This document shows positions 1-15,887 of a stretch of 64,000 nt of DNA, in pieces. The stretch is from Burkholderia sp. NRF60-BP8. Lineage in GTDB: Bacteria > Pseudomonadota > Gammaproteobacteria > Burkholderiales > Burkholderiaceae. The notes under the pieces are model-generated. The model ran no database searches and was not told where the DNA came from. It saw only the letters and a program-made list of their open reading frames with translations. A program made the position numbers and the translations under genes. The DNA lies in assembly GCF_001522585.2 (NCBI RefSeq), contig NZ_CP013373.1, forward strand, positions 2,170,001 to 2,234,000. The letters run 5' to 3'. The first letter of the stretch is position 1. Every line of letters begins with the position of its first letter.

Positions 1-1
1 G

Positions 2-679
2 GGCTGGGTGCTCGTCGACGGCGAACGCATCGACACGCTCGGCACCAAGGTGCGCGCCGACCAGAAGATCGAAATCGACGAGCGCGCGAGCGCGGCACAG
101 GCCGCGCAGGTGACGATCCTGCTGCACAAGCCGGTCGGCTACGTGTCGGGCCAGGCGGAAGACGGCTACGAGCCGGCGGCCGTGCTGATCACGCGCGCGA
201 ACCGCTGGAGCGGCGACCATTCGCCGGTGCGCTTCTCGCCGCAGCACCTGCATGCGCTCGCACCGGCCGGCCGTCTCGACATCGACTCCACCGGCCTGCT
301 CGTGCTGACGCAGAACGGCGTGATCGCGAAGCAACTGATCGGCGAGCAGTCGGACATCGACAAGGAATACCTGGTGCGCGTGCGCTTCGGCGAACGACTG
401 ATCGACATCGACCAGCACTTCCCCGCGGAATCGCTCGCGAAGCTGCGCCACGGTCTCGAGCTCGACGGCGTCGCGCTGAAGCCCGCGCTGGTGAGCTGGC
501 AGAACGGCGAGCAGTTGCGGTTCGTGCTGCGCGAAGGCAAGAAGCGCCAGATTCGCCGCATGTGCGAACTGGTCGGCCTCGACGTGATCGGCCTGAAGCG
601 CGTGCGGATGGGCCGCGTGATGCTCGGCGCGCTTCCGCAAGGCCAATGGCGCTACCTGTCCGCCGACGAGACGTTCTGA
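2..679 (+). CDS. 23S rRNA pseudouridine synthase, RsuA/RluB/RluF family (5' truncated by window)
   Basis: Isomerises a specific uridine in rRNA to pseudouridine. The reading frame is open to the first bases of the window, so the N-terminal S4 domain is mostly outside; only its end (VLVDGERID) is seen. The catalytic core is complete: HKPVGYVS, then the GRLDIDSTGLLVLT segment holding the catalytic Asp, and the C-terminal GKKRQIRRMCE motif typical of the RsuA branch. The spacing between HKPVG and GRLD is longer than in E. coli RluF, giving an insert of about 20 residues. The frame could belong to RluF or RluB; the exact rRNA target cannot be read from the sequence. A bidirectional terminator follows. 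Confidence 0.9.
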   Translation, partial: GWVLVDGERIDTLGTKVRADQKIEIDERASAAQAAQVTILLHKPVGYVSGQAEDGYEPAAVLITRANRWSGDHSPVRFSPQHLHALAPAGRLDIDSTGLLVLTQNGVIAKQLIGEQSDIDKEYLVRVRFGERLIDIDQHFPAESLAKLRHGLELDGVALKPALVSWQNGEQLRFVLREGKKRQIRRMCELVGLDVIGLKRVRMGRVMLGALPQGQWRYLSADETF

Positions 680-705
680 CCTCGGGCACGTAACGTACGC
701 CCGCC

Positions 706-739
706 AAGAAAAAACCCGCTCGCGCGGGTTTTTTCTTTT
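706..739. terminator. Bidirectional rho-independent terminator
   Basis: A perfect 14-bp stem (706-719 with 724-737) around a 4-base loop, with A-rich left and T-rich right arms. It lies between the convergent pseudouridine synthase and def genes and can serve both strands. Confidence 0.9.
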
Positions 740-757
740 CCGCGGCAGCGCCGCCGA

Positions 758-4811
<4,054 letters not shown>

Positions 4812-4896
4812 GCACGCTCCATCAGCAATTCTTTTTCGTCGGGACCGCGAACGGGCGCCCATGCGCCGCGCGAACGCGGTCCGGTTTCGTCAAACG

Positions 4897-7800
4897 TCAA
4901 TTCTGGGCAAAACCCGCGGCGGTTTCCATGTCCACCGCAACGATCCGCGACACGCCCTGCTCCTGCATCGTCACGCCGATCAGTTGCTGCGCCATTTCCA
5001 TCGCGATCTTGTTGTGCGAAATGAACAGGAACTGCGTCTTGTCGGACATCGCGCGCACGAGATTCGCGAAACGCTCGGTGTTCGCGTCGTCCAGCGGCGC
5101 GTCGACCTCGTCGAGCAGACAGAACGGCGCCGGGTTCAGCTGGAACATCGCGAACACCAGCGCGGTCGCGGTCAGCGCCTTCTCGCCGCCCGACAGCAGG
5201 TGAATCGTCGCGTTCTTCTTGCCGGGCGGCTGCGCCATCACCTGCACGCCGGCATCGAGAATCTCGTCGCCCGTCATGATCAGCTTCGCCTGGCCGCCGC
5301 CGAACAGGCGCGGGAACAGGTCGCTGAAATGACGGTTGACCTCGTCGAAGGTGCCCTGCAGCAGCGTGCGGGTTTCCTGGTCGATCTTGTGGATCGCGTC
5401 CTCGAGCGTCGTGATCGCGTCGATCAGGTCGGCCGATTGCGCATCGAGGAACACCTTGCGCTCGCTCGCGGCCTTCAGCTCGTCGAGCGCGGCCATGTTG
5501 ACCGGGCCGAGCGCATTGATCGCGTTGTTCAGGCGCGTGACTTCGCCCTGCAGGTACGACGGCTTCAGGTCCGGCGTCAGCTTCGCGGCCAGCGCGGCCT
5601 CGTCGACCTCCGCGGCCGCGAGCTGCTCGGCGAACTGCTCGACGGACAGGCGCGCGGCCTGCTCCTTCAGCTGCAGCTCGGTGATGCGGTCGCGCAGCGG
5701 CTGCAGCGAACGCTCGGCGACGAGCCGCTGCTCGTCCGACGCGCGCAGCTTCGCGGTCAGGTCGTCGAGCTCGATCCGCGCGGCCTGCAGCGCCTCTTCC
5801 TTCACCGCACGAATCTCGAGCGCGTCCTGCAGGCCGGTGTGCGCGGTCTGCTCGTTGATCGTCTCGAGTTCGGCGCGCGCGTCTTCCAGCGACGCGGCGA
5901 CGCGCTCGCTCTGCTCGTGCGCCACCTGGATCGTCCGCTTGAGTTCGTCGATCCGCGTCACCGCGTTGCGTGCGGCGAAGCGCGCGTCGTTCGCGCCGCG
6001 CTCCAGGTCGCGCGCTTCCTGACGCGCCTGCGTCAGCGATTCGTCGAGCGACTCGAATGCGAGCTGATTGTCCTCGAAACGCGCCTGCAGTTCCGCGAGC
6101 TCGCCGTCGAAGCGCTCGAAATTCGCTTCCGACTCGGCACGCAGCGCACGCTGCTCTTCGATCTGCGCGCCGATTTCCTCGAGTTCCTCGCGAATCTGCG
6201 TGCTGCGCTGCGTATAGCGCTCGTGCGCCTGCGCGAGCTTCAGCACGTCCATCTGCAGCGCATGCACGCGCTGCGTCGCACGCTCGGCTTGCGCGCGCAC
6301 GTCGCCGAGCGCCTGCGTGGCCTGCGTGTGCGCGGCTTCCGCACGCACGGCAGCCGTGCGCGCCTCGTCGGCGAGCAGCGCCTGTGCACGCACCTGGCGC
6401 GCCAGGTTTTCGATTTCCTGCTGGCGGGCCAGCATCCCGGCCTGCTCCGAATCGGCGGCGTACAACTGCACGCCGACGCGCGTGACGATATGGCCGGCCT
6501 TGACGACGAACGCGCCGCCTGCCGGCAGCTGCGCGCGCGTCGCGAGCGCCTGCGCGACGTCGTCGGCGACATAGACGTTGCCGAGCCAGTCGTTCAGCAC
6601 CGCGCGGATGCCCGCGTCGTCGATGCGCACGAGCGACAGCACCGGCCGCAGCCCGGCCACTGCGGCGGGCGGCTCGCCGGCCGCGGGCGGCGCGTAGAAC
6701 GCGAGCTTCGCCGGCGGCGCATCGGTCGCGAACGCCTTCACCCAGTCGAGATTCGATATTTCGAGCGCGGCGAGACGCTCGCGCAGCACGGCCTCGAGCG
6801 CCGCTTCCCAGCCGGCCTCGACGTGCAGCTTCTTCCACAGACGCGGCAGCGCGCCGAGCTCGTGCTTGTCGAGCCACGGCTGGATCTTGCCTTCGGTCTG
6901 CACGTTCTCCTGCAGCTGCTTGAGCGCGGCGAGCCGCGCCTCGAGCTGGTGGATCTGCGCGCTCTCGGCCTGCACGCGCTCCTGCGCGGCACGGCGCTCG
7001 CCGTCGAGGCGCGGCAGCGCCTCCTGCGCATCGCTCAGACGTGCCTGCGCTTGCGCGAGGATCTCTTCCTGCTCGGCAAGCTGCATGCGCAACTCCTCGA
7101 GCTGCGCTTCATCGGGCGCATCCAGCCCGCCCGCCTCGGCCTTCAGGCGCTCGTGGCGCTGCTGAAGCTGCTGGAGCTGCTGGTCGGCGTTGCGCTGGTG
7201 CGCGGCTTCGAGCTTCAGCGACTGCTCGGTCTGCGCGATCCGCGCGCGCTCGTCGTTGAGCTGCGCCTGCGCGTCGCGCCACTTCGCTTCGAGCGCCGGC
7301 AGCGCATCGTGCTTCGCGGCCGCGTTGTCTTCGGCGAGCGCGGCCTTCTCGTCGGCCATCGCGCGCGCCTCTTCGGCTTCCTCGAGTTCGTCCTGCGACT
7401 TCTCGGCCTGCGCGCGCCACTGCTCGCGCTGCGCATTCAGCGCGGCGATCTGCGCCTGCACGCGATTGCGCGATTCGACGATGAACTTGATCTCGGCTTC
7501 GAGGCGGCTCACCTCGGCGTTCGCTTCGTAGAGCGCGCCCTGCGCGCCCTGCATCGCGTCGCTCGCCGAGTAGTGCGCGACGCGCAGCGTCTCGAGCTGC
7601 GCCTCGACTTCGCGCAGCTTCGCCGTCTGTGCTTCGAGGTCGATCTGCGCCTGTTCGATCGCGCGCTGCTGCTTCTGCTGCTCGCCGGCGGCCTCGTTCT
7701 TGCGCAGCAGCCACAGCAGGCGCTGCTTCTCCTCGCCGTCGGCGACGAGTTCCTTGTACTTGGTCGCGACCACCGCCTGCGCCTCGAGCTTCTCGAGGTT

Positions 7801-8409
7801 CGCGCCGAGTTCGCGCACGATGTCCTCGACGCGCGTCAGGTTCTCGCGCGTGTCGTGCAGGCGGTTCTCGGTTTCGCGGCGGCGTTCCTTGTACTTCGAC
7901 ACGCCGGCGGCTTCCTCGAGGAACACGCGCAGCTCTTCCGGCTTCGCCTCGATGATCCGCGCGATCATGCCCTGCCCGATGATCGCGTACGCACGCGGCC
8001 CGAGGCCGGTGCCGAGGAAGATGTCCTGGATGTCGCGGCGGCGCGCCGGCAGGTTGTTGATGTAGTAGCTCGACGTGCCGTCGCGCGTCAGCACGCGCTT
8101 GACGGCGATCTCGCCGTACTGGCCCCACTGCCCGGCCGCGCGGCCGTCGGAGTTGTCGAAGATCAGTTCGACGCTGGCCCGGCTGCCGGGCTTGCGAGCG
8201 GTCGAACCGTTGAAGATCACGTCCTGCATCGATTCGCCGCGCAGCTCGGACGCGCGCGACTCGCCGAGCACCCAGCGCACGGCATCGATGATGTTGGACT
8301 TGCCGCATCCGTTCGGGCCGACCACGCCGACGAGCTGGCCCGGGACCTGGAAATGCGTGGGATCGACGAAGGATTTGAAGCCAGCGAGTTTGATCGAGCT
8401 CAGACGCAC
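4897..8409 (-). CDS. smc: Chromosome segregation protein SMC
   Basis: ATPase that organises and compacts the chromosome together with ScpA/ScpB. 1170 residues. The N-terminal half of the ATPase head has Walker A GPNGCGKSN (31-39). Long heptad-rich coiled-coil arms flank a hinge (about 505-660). The C-terminal head has the signature LLSGGEKALTATAL from 1071 and Walker B FCLLDEVDAPL from about 1096. The start is a GTG at 8407-8409 (VRLSSIKLAGFKSF), where family homology begins; the open frame further upstream lacks a good start and family sequence. zipA-like, ligA and def follow on the same strand. Confidence 0.96.
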   Translation of the reverse strand: MRLSSIKLAGFKSFVDPTHFQVPGQLVGVVGPNGCGKSNIIDAVRWVLGESRASELRGESMQDVIFNGSTARKPGSRASVELIFDNSDGRAAGQWGQYGEIAVKRVLTRDGTSSYYINNLPARRRDIQDIFLGTGLGPRAYAIIGQGMIARIIEAKPEELRVFLEEAAGVSKYKERRRETENRLHDTRENLTRVEDIVRELGANLEKLEAQAVVATKYKELVADGEEKQRLLWLLRKNEAAGEQQKQQRAIEQAQIDLEAQTAKLREVEAQLETLRVAHYSASDAMQGAQGALYEANAEVSRLEAEIKFIVESRNRVQAQIAALNAQREQWRAQAEKSQDELEEAEEARAMADEKAALAEDNAAAKHDALPALEAKWRDAQAQLNDERARIAQTEQSLKLEAAHQRNADQQLQQLQQRHERLKAEAGGLDAPDEAQLEELRMQLAEQEEILAQAQARLSDAQEALPRLDGERRAAQERVQAESAQIHQLEARLAALKQLQENVQTEGKIQPWLDKHELGALPRLWKKLHVEAGWEAALEAVLRERLAALEISNLDWVKAFATDAPPAKLAFYAPPAAGEPPAAVAGLRPVLSLVRIDDAGIRAVLNDWLGNVYVADDVAQALATRAQLPAGGAFVVKAGHIVTRVGVQLYAADSEQAGMLARQQEIENLARQVRAQALLADEARTAAVRAEAAHTQATQALGDVRAQAERATQRVHALQMDVLKLAQAHERYTQRSTQIREELEEIGAQIEEQRALRAESEANFERFDGELAELQARFEDNQLAFESLDESLTQARQEARDLERGANDARFAARNAVTRIDELKRTIQVAHEQSERVAASLEDARAELETINEQTAHTGLQDALEIRAVKEEALQAARIELDDLTAKLRASDEQRLVAERSLQPLRDRITELQLKEQAARLSVEQFAEQLAAAEVDEAALAAKLTPDLKPSYLQGEVTRLNNAINALGPVNMAALDELKAASERKVFLDAQSADLIDAITTLEDAIHKIDQETRTLLQGTFDEVNRHFSDLFPRLFGGGQAKLIMTGDEILDAGVQVMAQPPGKKNATIHLLSGGEKALTATALVFAMFQLNPAPFCLLDEVDAPLDDANTERFANLVRAMSDKTQFLFISHNKIAMEMAQQLIGVTMQEQGVSRIVAVDMETAAGFAQN

Positions 8410-8548
8410 GGCGGTATCGGATGTGAAGAAGGTGTGAAACGGACGGGGCCGCCCGGCGCGGGGCCGGAGAGCCCCTGCGCGCCACGCGCCCCGGAATTCA
8501 AAAACGGGGCCGCGCGCATCCAGCGTTGGGCCCCGCAAACGGCTTCCA

Positions 8549-9490
8549 TCATACCATCGCGCGTGCGCCGTCCCGACCGTCGCCGGGTTTGTCCGGTGCC
8601 GGCGCGGCGCGATGGACCCGGCTCGACAGCAGCGTCGCCAGCACGATGCACGCGCCGCCCGCCCACTCGCGCGCGCTCGGCAGCTCGTTCGCGAACACCC
8701 ATGCCGACAGCGCGGTGATCACGATCTCGAACAGCATGATGATCGACGCGCGGTTCGCCGGCACGCGCGCGAGGCCGTACTGGACGAGCAGGTTGTTCGA
8801 CGCCATCGTCACGCCGATCGCCGCGACGATCAGCGCGGCCACGCCCAGCTGAGCGCTCGCCGGCGCGGCCGGCAACCCTTCGAACAGCGACGCGATCGCG
8901 CCGAACACGGCCGCGCCGCCGAACAGCGTCGCGGTGCGCATTTCGGCGCGCATGTCGGGCAGCTCGCGGCCCGCCTTGATCACCAGCACGTTGCTCATCG
9001 CGAAGCTCAGCCCGGCCGCGAGACCCGCCCATTCGGCCGGGTTGGCCGGCAGCGGCAAGCCGAGCGCCGGCGACCACAGCATCAGCATCGCGCCGCCGAT
9101 CGACAGCGCAGCCAGCCCTGCGCCCGCCCAGGTCAGCCGTTCGCGCAGCAGGAAGTGCGCGTAGATCGCGGTCCAGGCCGGCGTCAGGTAGAACAGCAGC
9201 ATCACCCGCAACACTTCGCCGTGGATCGTGCCCCATACGAACCCGAGGTTCGTCACGCCGGCCGTCACCGCGATGCCCGGCAGCACCCAGTGCCAGCGCA
9301 GCGTCGCGATCGTGCGGTGCCGCGCGACGATCACGAACAGGAACGCGACGAGGCTCGTCAGCGCGCTCGCGAGCGTGCCCGTCACGCCGAGCGACGCGAG
9401 GATCCGCAGCGGATACCAGATCAGGCCCCATACCGACGCGCCGATCAGGATGGCCAGCGTCGGCAGGCTGCCGCGTACCGCGTTGTTCAT
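8549..9490 (-). CDS. EamA/DMT-superfamily transporter
   Basis: Inner-membrane permease of the drug/metabolite transporter superfamily, usually an exporter of small metabolites or amino acids. The 313 residues contain about ten hydrophobic segments arranged as two EamA repeats (roughly 10-145 and 160-290), each with the typical Trp/Gly-rich start (GASVWGLIWYPLR; AEWAGLAAGLSFAMSNVL). It is transcribed away from dapC, with which it shares a 159-bp intergenic region containing an operator-like palindrome. Proximity to the lysine genes could hint at amino-acid export, but the substrate cannot be deduced. Confidence 0.88.
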   Translation of the reverse strand: MNNAVRGSLPTLAILIGASVWGLIWYPLRILASLGVTGTLASALTSLVAFLFVIVARHRTIATLRWHWVLPGIAVTAGVTNLGFVWGTIHGEVLRVMLLFYLTPAWTAIYAHFLLRERLTWAGAGLAALSIGGAMLMLWSPALGLPLPANPAEWAGLAAGLSFAMSNVLVIKAGRELPDMRAEMRTATLFGGAAVFGAIASLFEGLPAAPASAQLGVAALIVAAIGVTMASNNLLVQYGLARVPANRASIIMLFEIVITALSAWVFANELPSAREWAGGACIVLATLLSSRVHRAAPAPDKPGDGRDGARAMV

Positions 9491-9540
9491 TTGATTCGAT
9501 ACCCTTTATTCGACCGGCCCGGCCGCCGCGCCGGCAGGCC

Positions 9541-9566
9541 GTGACCGCATTTGGTCACGTTATAAT
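9541..9566 (+). promoter_or_regulatory. Candidate dapC promoter with overlapping palindrome
   Basis: A perfect inverted repeat GTGACC-N6-GGTCAC (9541-9558) ends two bases before a consensus -10 box TATAAT (9561-9566). No good -35 box is seen 17 bp upstream, which fits a regulated promoter. The palindrome lies between the divergent EamA and dapC genes, so a bound protein could control one or both. The operator role is inferred. Confidence 0.5.
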
Positions 9567-9649
9567 CGTCCGCTGCGACCCGCGCGCCCGCCGCGCCCGT
9601 TCGCAGCCGCGCGGCGCGCCCGCCGCTTCTTTCGCTCCAACCGGCCGCG

Positions 9650-10882
9650 ATGGCCGCTTCGCCCGTGAACCCTCGACTCGACTCGCTCCAGCCCTATCCC
9701 TTCGAAAAGCTGCGCGCCCTGTTCAAGGACGTGACGCCTTCCGGCGACCTCAAACCCATCAGCTTCGGCATCGGCGAGCCCAAACACGCGACGCCGGCGC
9801 TGATCCGCGAAGCCGTGGTGGCCGCGCTCGACGGCCTCGCGTCGTACCCGGCCACGGCCGGCTCGGACGCGCTGCGCACGTCGATCGCGCGCTGGCTCGA
9901 GCGCCGCTACGGGCTGCCGGCGATCGATCCGGCCACGCAGGTGCTGCCGGTGTCGGGCTCGCGCGAGGCGCTGTTCTCGCTCGCGCAGACCGTGATCGAC
10001 GCAAGCCCGCGCGCGGACGGCAAGAAAGCGATCGTACTCTGTCCGAATCCGTTCTATCAAATTTACGAAGGCGCGGCGCTGCTGGCCGGTGCCGAACCCT
10101 ATTTCGCGAACAGCGACCCGGCGCGCAACTTCGCGTGCGACTACGCGACCGTGCCCGACGAAGTGTGGGCGCGTACGCAGTTGCTGTACGTGTGCTCGCC
10201 CGGCAACCCGACGGGCGCCGTGCTGACGCTCGACGACTGGCGCGAGCTGTTCGCGCTGTCGGACCGCCACGGCTTCGTGATCGCGTCCGACGAGTGCTAT
10301 TCGGAAATCTATTTCGACGAAGCGGCGCCGCCGCTCGGCGGCCTGGAGGCCGCGCACCGCCTCGGCCGCGGCTTCGAGCGGCTCGTGATGCTGTCGAGCC
10401 TGTCGAAGCGCTCGAACGTGCCGGGCATGCGCTCGGGCTTCGTCGCCGGCGACGCCGCGCTGCTCAAGCAATTCCTGCTGTACCGCACGTACCACGGCGC
10501 CGCGCTGTCGCCGGTCTGGCAGCACGCGAGCATCGCCGCGTGGAACGACGAGGCGCACGTGCGCGAGAACCGCGCGCTGTACCTGCAGAAGTTCGACACG
10601 GTCACGCCGATGCTCGCCGACGTGATCAACGTGAAGCTGCCCGACGCCGCGTTCTACCTGTGGGCCAACGTCGCGCGCACCGGCCTGTCGGACACCGAGT
10701 TCGCCCGCCGCCTGTACGCCGACTATAATGTGACGGTTCTGCCCGGCTCGTACCTGGCGCGCGATGCGCACGGCACCAACCCGGGCCGCGATTTCATCCG
10801 GATCGCGCTCGTCGCGGGCACCCCCGAATGCGTCGAGGGCGCGCAACGCATCGTCGATTTCTGCCGCTCCCTCGCGCGGTAA
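9650..10882 (+). CDS. dapC: Succinyldiaminopimelate transaminase
   Basis: PLP enzyme converting N-succinyl-2-amino-6-ketopimelate to N-succinyl-LL-diaminopimelate in lysine and peptidoglycan precursor synthesis. 410 residues of fold-type I class I/II aminotransferase: SPGNPTG at 183-189, the cofactor-binding Asp in SDECYSE (Asp214), and the PLP lysine in [11 protein letters not shown] (Lys253). The context decides between DapC and a generic aminotransferase: dapD follows after 44 bp and dapE after one more gene. The ATG at 9650 is the first in-frame one near the start of homology; no strong ribosome-binding site is seen. Confidence 0.93.
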
Positions 10883-10926
10883 TCGTCCATCCCGATCAAT
10901 TCCATCCATCTCCTGCGAAAACGAAC

Positions 10927-11753
<827 letters not shown>

Positions 11754-11754
<1 letters not shown>

Positions 11755-12122
11755 TGGCGAAGCCGCACACCGTGGTCGTCTACGGCATTCCGAACTGCGA
11801 CACCGTGAAGAAGGCCCGTGTGTGGCTCGACGATCACGGCGTCGAATTCGAGTTCCACGATTTCAAGAAGCTCGGGGTCAGCGCGCCGCTGATCGAAGAC
11901 TGGCTGAAGGACGTGTCGCTCGACGCGCTCGTGAACAAGCGCGGCACCACGTGGCGCGGCCTGGACGACGCGATGAAGGCCGCCGCCGAAACGAAGACCG
12001 GCGCGGTCGCGCTGATGATCCACAAGCCGTCGGTCATCAAGCGCCCCGTGCTCGTCGTCAACGGTCGCGTGAAATCGCTCGGCTTCGCGGCCGATCAATA
12101 CGCGGCGCTGTTTGCCGCATAG
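11754..12122 (+). CDS. ArsC/Spx-family (YffB-like) reductase-like protein
   Basis: 122-residue thioredoxin-fold protein of the ArsC/Spx family. It carries the GIPNCDTVKKAR motif near the N-terminus with one conserved cysteine (Cys15), and the later RGTTWRGL and PSVIKRPVLVVNG segments that match YffB-type proteins. The ATG overlaps the dapD stop by one base. A YffB-like gene next to dapE is a recurrent arrangement in proteobacteria, but the physiological role is not established; arsenate reduction should not be assumed. A glutathione-dependent thiol reductase activity is possible. Confidence 0.88.
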
Positions 12123-13352
<1,230 letters not shown>

Positions 13353-13363
13353 CGGAGCCTCGC

Positions 13364-14272
13364 ATGACGACACCTTTCGCCACCATCCGCGACCTGCTGC
13401 GCTACGCGGTCACGCGCTTCTCGAAAGCGAAGCTCGCGTTCGGCCACGGCTCCGACAATGCGTACGACGAAGCGGCCTACCTCGTGCTGCATACGCTCGA
13501 CCTGCCGCTCGACACGCTCGAGCCGTTCCTCGACGCGCGCCTGCTGCCCGACGAAATCGCGGCCGTGCTCGCGGTGATCGAACGACGCGCGACCGACCGC
13601 GTGCCGGCCGCCTACCTCACGCACGAAGCGTGGATGCACGGCCACCGCTTCTACGTCGACGAACGCGTGATCGTGCCGCGCTCGTTCATCGGCGAGCTGC
13701 TCGACGACGGGCTGCAGCCGTATGTCGCCGATCCCGAGCAGGTCGGCGCGGTGCTCGAACTGTGCACCGGCTCCGGCTGCCTCGCGATCCTCGCGGCGAG
13801 CGCGTTCCCGAACGCCGAGATCGACGCGGTCGACCTGTCGGACAAGGCGCTCGAAGTCGCGGAGATCAACGTGCGCGACTACGGTCTCGAAGACCGCATC
13901 GGGCTGCACCGCGGCGACCTCTATGCCCCGCTGCCCGCGTTCCGCACCGATCCCGACTCGCGCTACGACGTGATCCTGACGAATCCGCCGTACGTGAACG
14001 CAGCGTCGATGGCCGCGCTGCCGCCCGAATACCGGCACGAGCCGGAGATGGCGCTCGCCGGCGGCGACGACGGGATGGACATCGTGCGGCGCATCGTCGC
14101 CGAAGCGCACCGCTGGCTGCATGACGACGGCGTGCTCGTCGTCGAGATCGGCAACGAGCGCGAGCACGTCGAAGCGGCGTTCGGCGGCCTCGAGCTCACG
14201 TGGCTGCCCACCAGCGCGGGCGACGACGCCGTGTTCCTGATCCAGGCATCGGACCTGCCGCGCAAGGCCTGA
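13364..14272 (+). CDS. prmB: Ribosomal protein L3 N5-glutamine methyltransferase
   Basis: SAM-dependent enzyme that methylates a glutamine of ribosomal protein L3. 302 residues. The N-terminal helical domain has the PrmB-type AAYLTHEAWMHGHRFYVDERV segment, followed by VPRSFIGELL, the SAM-binding loop LELCTGSGCLAI (about 127-138) and the glutamine-methyltransferase motif TNPPYVNA (about 206). The PrmB-specific VPRSFI region, in place of IPRPETE, distinguishes it from PrmC. It is just downstream of dapE with a cggagc ribosome-binding site, probably in the same transcript. Confidence 0.94.
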   Translation: MTTPFATIRDLLRYAVTRFSKAKLAFGHGSDNAYDEAAYLVLHTLDLPLDTLEPFLDARLLPDEIAAVLAVIERRATDRVPAAYLTHEAWMHGHRFYVDERVIVPRSFIGELLDDGLQPYVADPEQVGAVLELCTGSGCLAILAASAFPNAEIDAVDLSDKALEVAEINVRDYGLEDRIGLHRGDLYAPLPAFRTDPDSRYDVILTNPPYVNAASMAALPPEYRHEPEMALAGGDDGMDIVRRIVAEAHRWLHDDGVLVVEIGNEREHVEAAFGGLELTWLPTSAGDDAVFLIQASDLPRKA

Positions 14273-14390
14273 ACGTCCGGCCTGCCCGCCGTGCGACGCC
14301 CCGTTGCGCCGCACGGTTGGGTAAGATGCGCGGAGGCGGCCACCCGGCCGCACGACCTCCGGCATCCCTTCGGGAGTCCTTTACGCGCCC

Positions 14391-15830
14391 ATGACCCTCG
14401 ACTGGCTACATCTCGGCACCCTGATCCTGACCATCCACGTGCTCGGGATCGTCGCGGCGTGCCACGCAATCATGAACACGCGCACGTCGCAAGGCGCGAT
14501 CGCGTGGGCCGTCTCGCTCACGGCCATGCCGTATCTGACGCTCGTTCCGTACCTGTTCCTCGGCCGCAGCAAATTCTCCGGCTACGTCGACGCCCGACGC
14601 CACGAGCTGGACATGTTGCGCACGCACACACCGCGCGCGCCGTGGCGCACCACCGACGCGACCGACGGGCCGGCCGCCGACGCGCTGGGCCAGGCCGCCG
14701 TGCTCGCGCTCACGCGGCTCGGCGGCATGCCGTTCCTCGGCGGCAATTCGGTGCGCACGCTCGTGAACGGCGACGCGACGTTCTCGGCCATCCTGTCGGC
14801 GATCGACGCCGCGCGCGACTACGTGCTCGTCCAGTTCTTCATCGTGCGCGACGATGCGCTCGGCCGGATGCTGCGCGACTCGCTGCTCGCGCGCGCGGCC
14901 GCCGGCGTACGCTGCTGCCTGCTGTACGACAGCATCGGCAGCTTCGACCTGCCGCACGGCTACGTCGACGCATTGCGCCGGGGCGGCGTCGAAGTCCATC
15001 CGTTCGCGACCAACCGGAAATTCGTCAACCGCTTCCAGCTGAACTTCCGCAACCATCGCAAGATCGTCGTCGTCGACGGCAATCGCGCGTTCGTCGGCGG
15101 TCACAACGTCGGCGTCGAATATCTCGGCGCGAAGCCGCGCCTGTCGCCATGGCGCGACACCCACATCGAGATACGCGGCCCCGTGGTGGCGAGCATCCAG
15201 TACGTGTTCGCCGAAGACTGGCACTGGGCGACGCAGAAGCTGCCGCCCATCGCGCTGCCGCCGCCCGCGCAGCCCGGCGACGCCATGCATTGCCTCGCGG
15301 TGCCGATGGGGCCGGCCGACAAGCAGGAAACCGGCTCGCTGTTCTTCGTCGAATCGATCAATGCCGCGCGCGAGCGGGTCTGGATCACCACGCCGTACCT
15401 GGTTCCCGACGAAGCCGTGCTGTGCGCGCTGAAGCTCGCCGTGATGCGCGGCGTCGACGTACGCATCCTGATCCCGAGCCGGCGCGACCACTACGTCGTG
15501 TTCGAAGCGTCGAAGCTTTACGCGCGCGACCTCGTCGATGCGGGCGTGAAGGTGTTCCGCTACCGCCCCGGCTTCCTGCACCAGAAGGTCGTGCTGATCG
15601 ACCGCGTCGCGGCGGCGATCGGCAGCGCGAATCTCGACAACCGCTCGTTCCGCCTCAATTTCGAGGTCATGGTGCTGACCGTCGACCCGGCGTTCGCCGA
15701 CGAGGTCGAGACGATGCTCGATGCCGACTTCGCGCTGGCGTACGAGGTCGATGCGGACGAATACCGGCAGTCGCCCGCCTGGCGGCGCATCGCGATGCAC
15801 GTCGCGCGGCTGTTCGCGCCGATCCTGTAA
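14391..15830 (+). CDS. cls: Cardiolipin synthase
   Basis: Membrane phospholipase-D family enzyme that condenses two phosphatidylglycerols to cardiolipin. 479 residues: two N-terminal membrane helices (about 5-28 and 35-57) with the PLDc_N pattern, then two HKD motifs, the first with His222, Lys224 and Asp229, the second with His397, Lys399 and Asp404, each followed by a conserved Gly-(Gly/Ser) and Asn. Length matches ClsA. It lies 118 bp after prmB in the same direction and is followed by a convergent glutathione peroxidase. Confidence 0.93.
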   Translation: MTLDWLHLGTLILTIHVLGIVAACHAIMNTRTSQGAIAWAVSLTAMPYLTLVPYLFLGRSKFSGYVDARRHELDMLRTHTPRAPWRTTDATDGPAADALGQAAVLALTRLGGMPFLGGNSVRTLVNGDATFSAILSAIDAARDYVLVQFFIVRDDALGRMLRDSLLARAAAGVRCCLLYDSIGSFDLPHGYVDALRRGGVEVHPFATNRKFVNRFQLNFRNHRKIVVVDGNRAFVGGHNVGVEYLGAKPRLSPWRDTHIEIRGPVVASIQYVFAEDWHWATQKLPPIALPPPAQPGDAMHCLAVPMGPADKQETGSLFFVESINAARERVWITTPYLVPDEAVLCALKLAVMRGVDVRILIPSRRDHYVVFEASKLYARDLVDAGVKVFRYRPGFLHQKVVLIDRVAAAIGSANLDNRSFRLNFEVMVLTVDPAFADEVETMLDADFALAYEVDADEYRQSPAWRRIAMHVARLFAPIL

Positions 15831-15887
15831 CGGCCCTGACGAGCGCCGCGCACGCTGCACCGGCGCGGCGCACGCCGCGCTGCGCCG

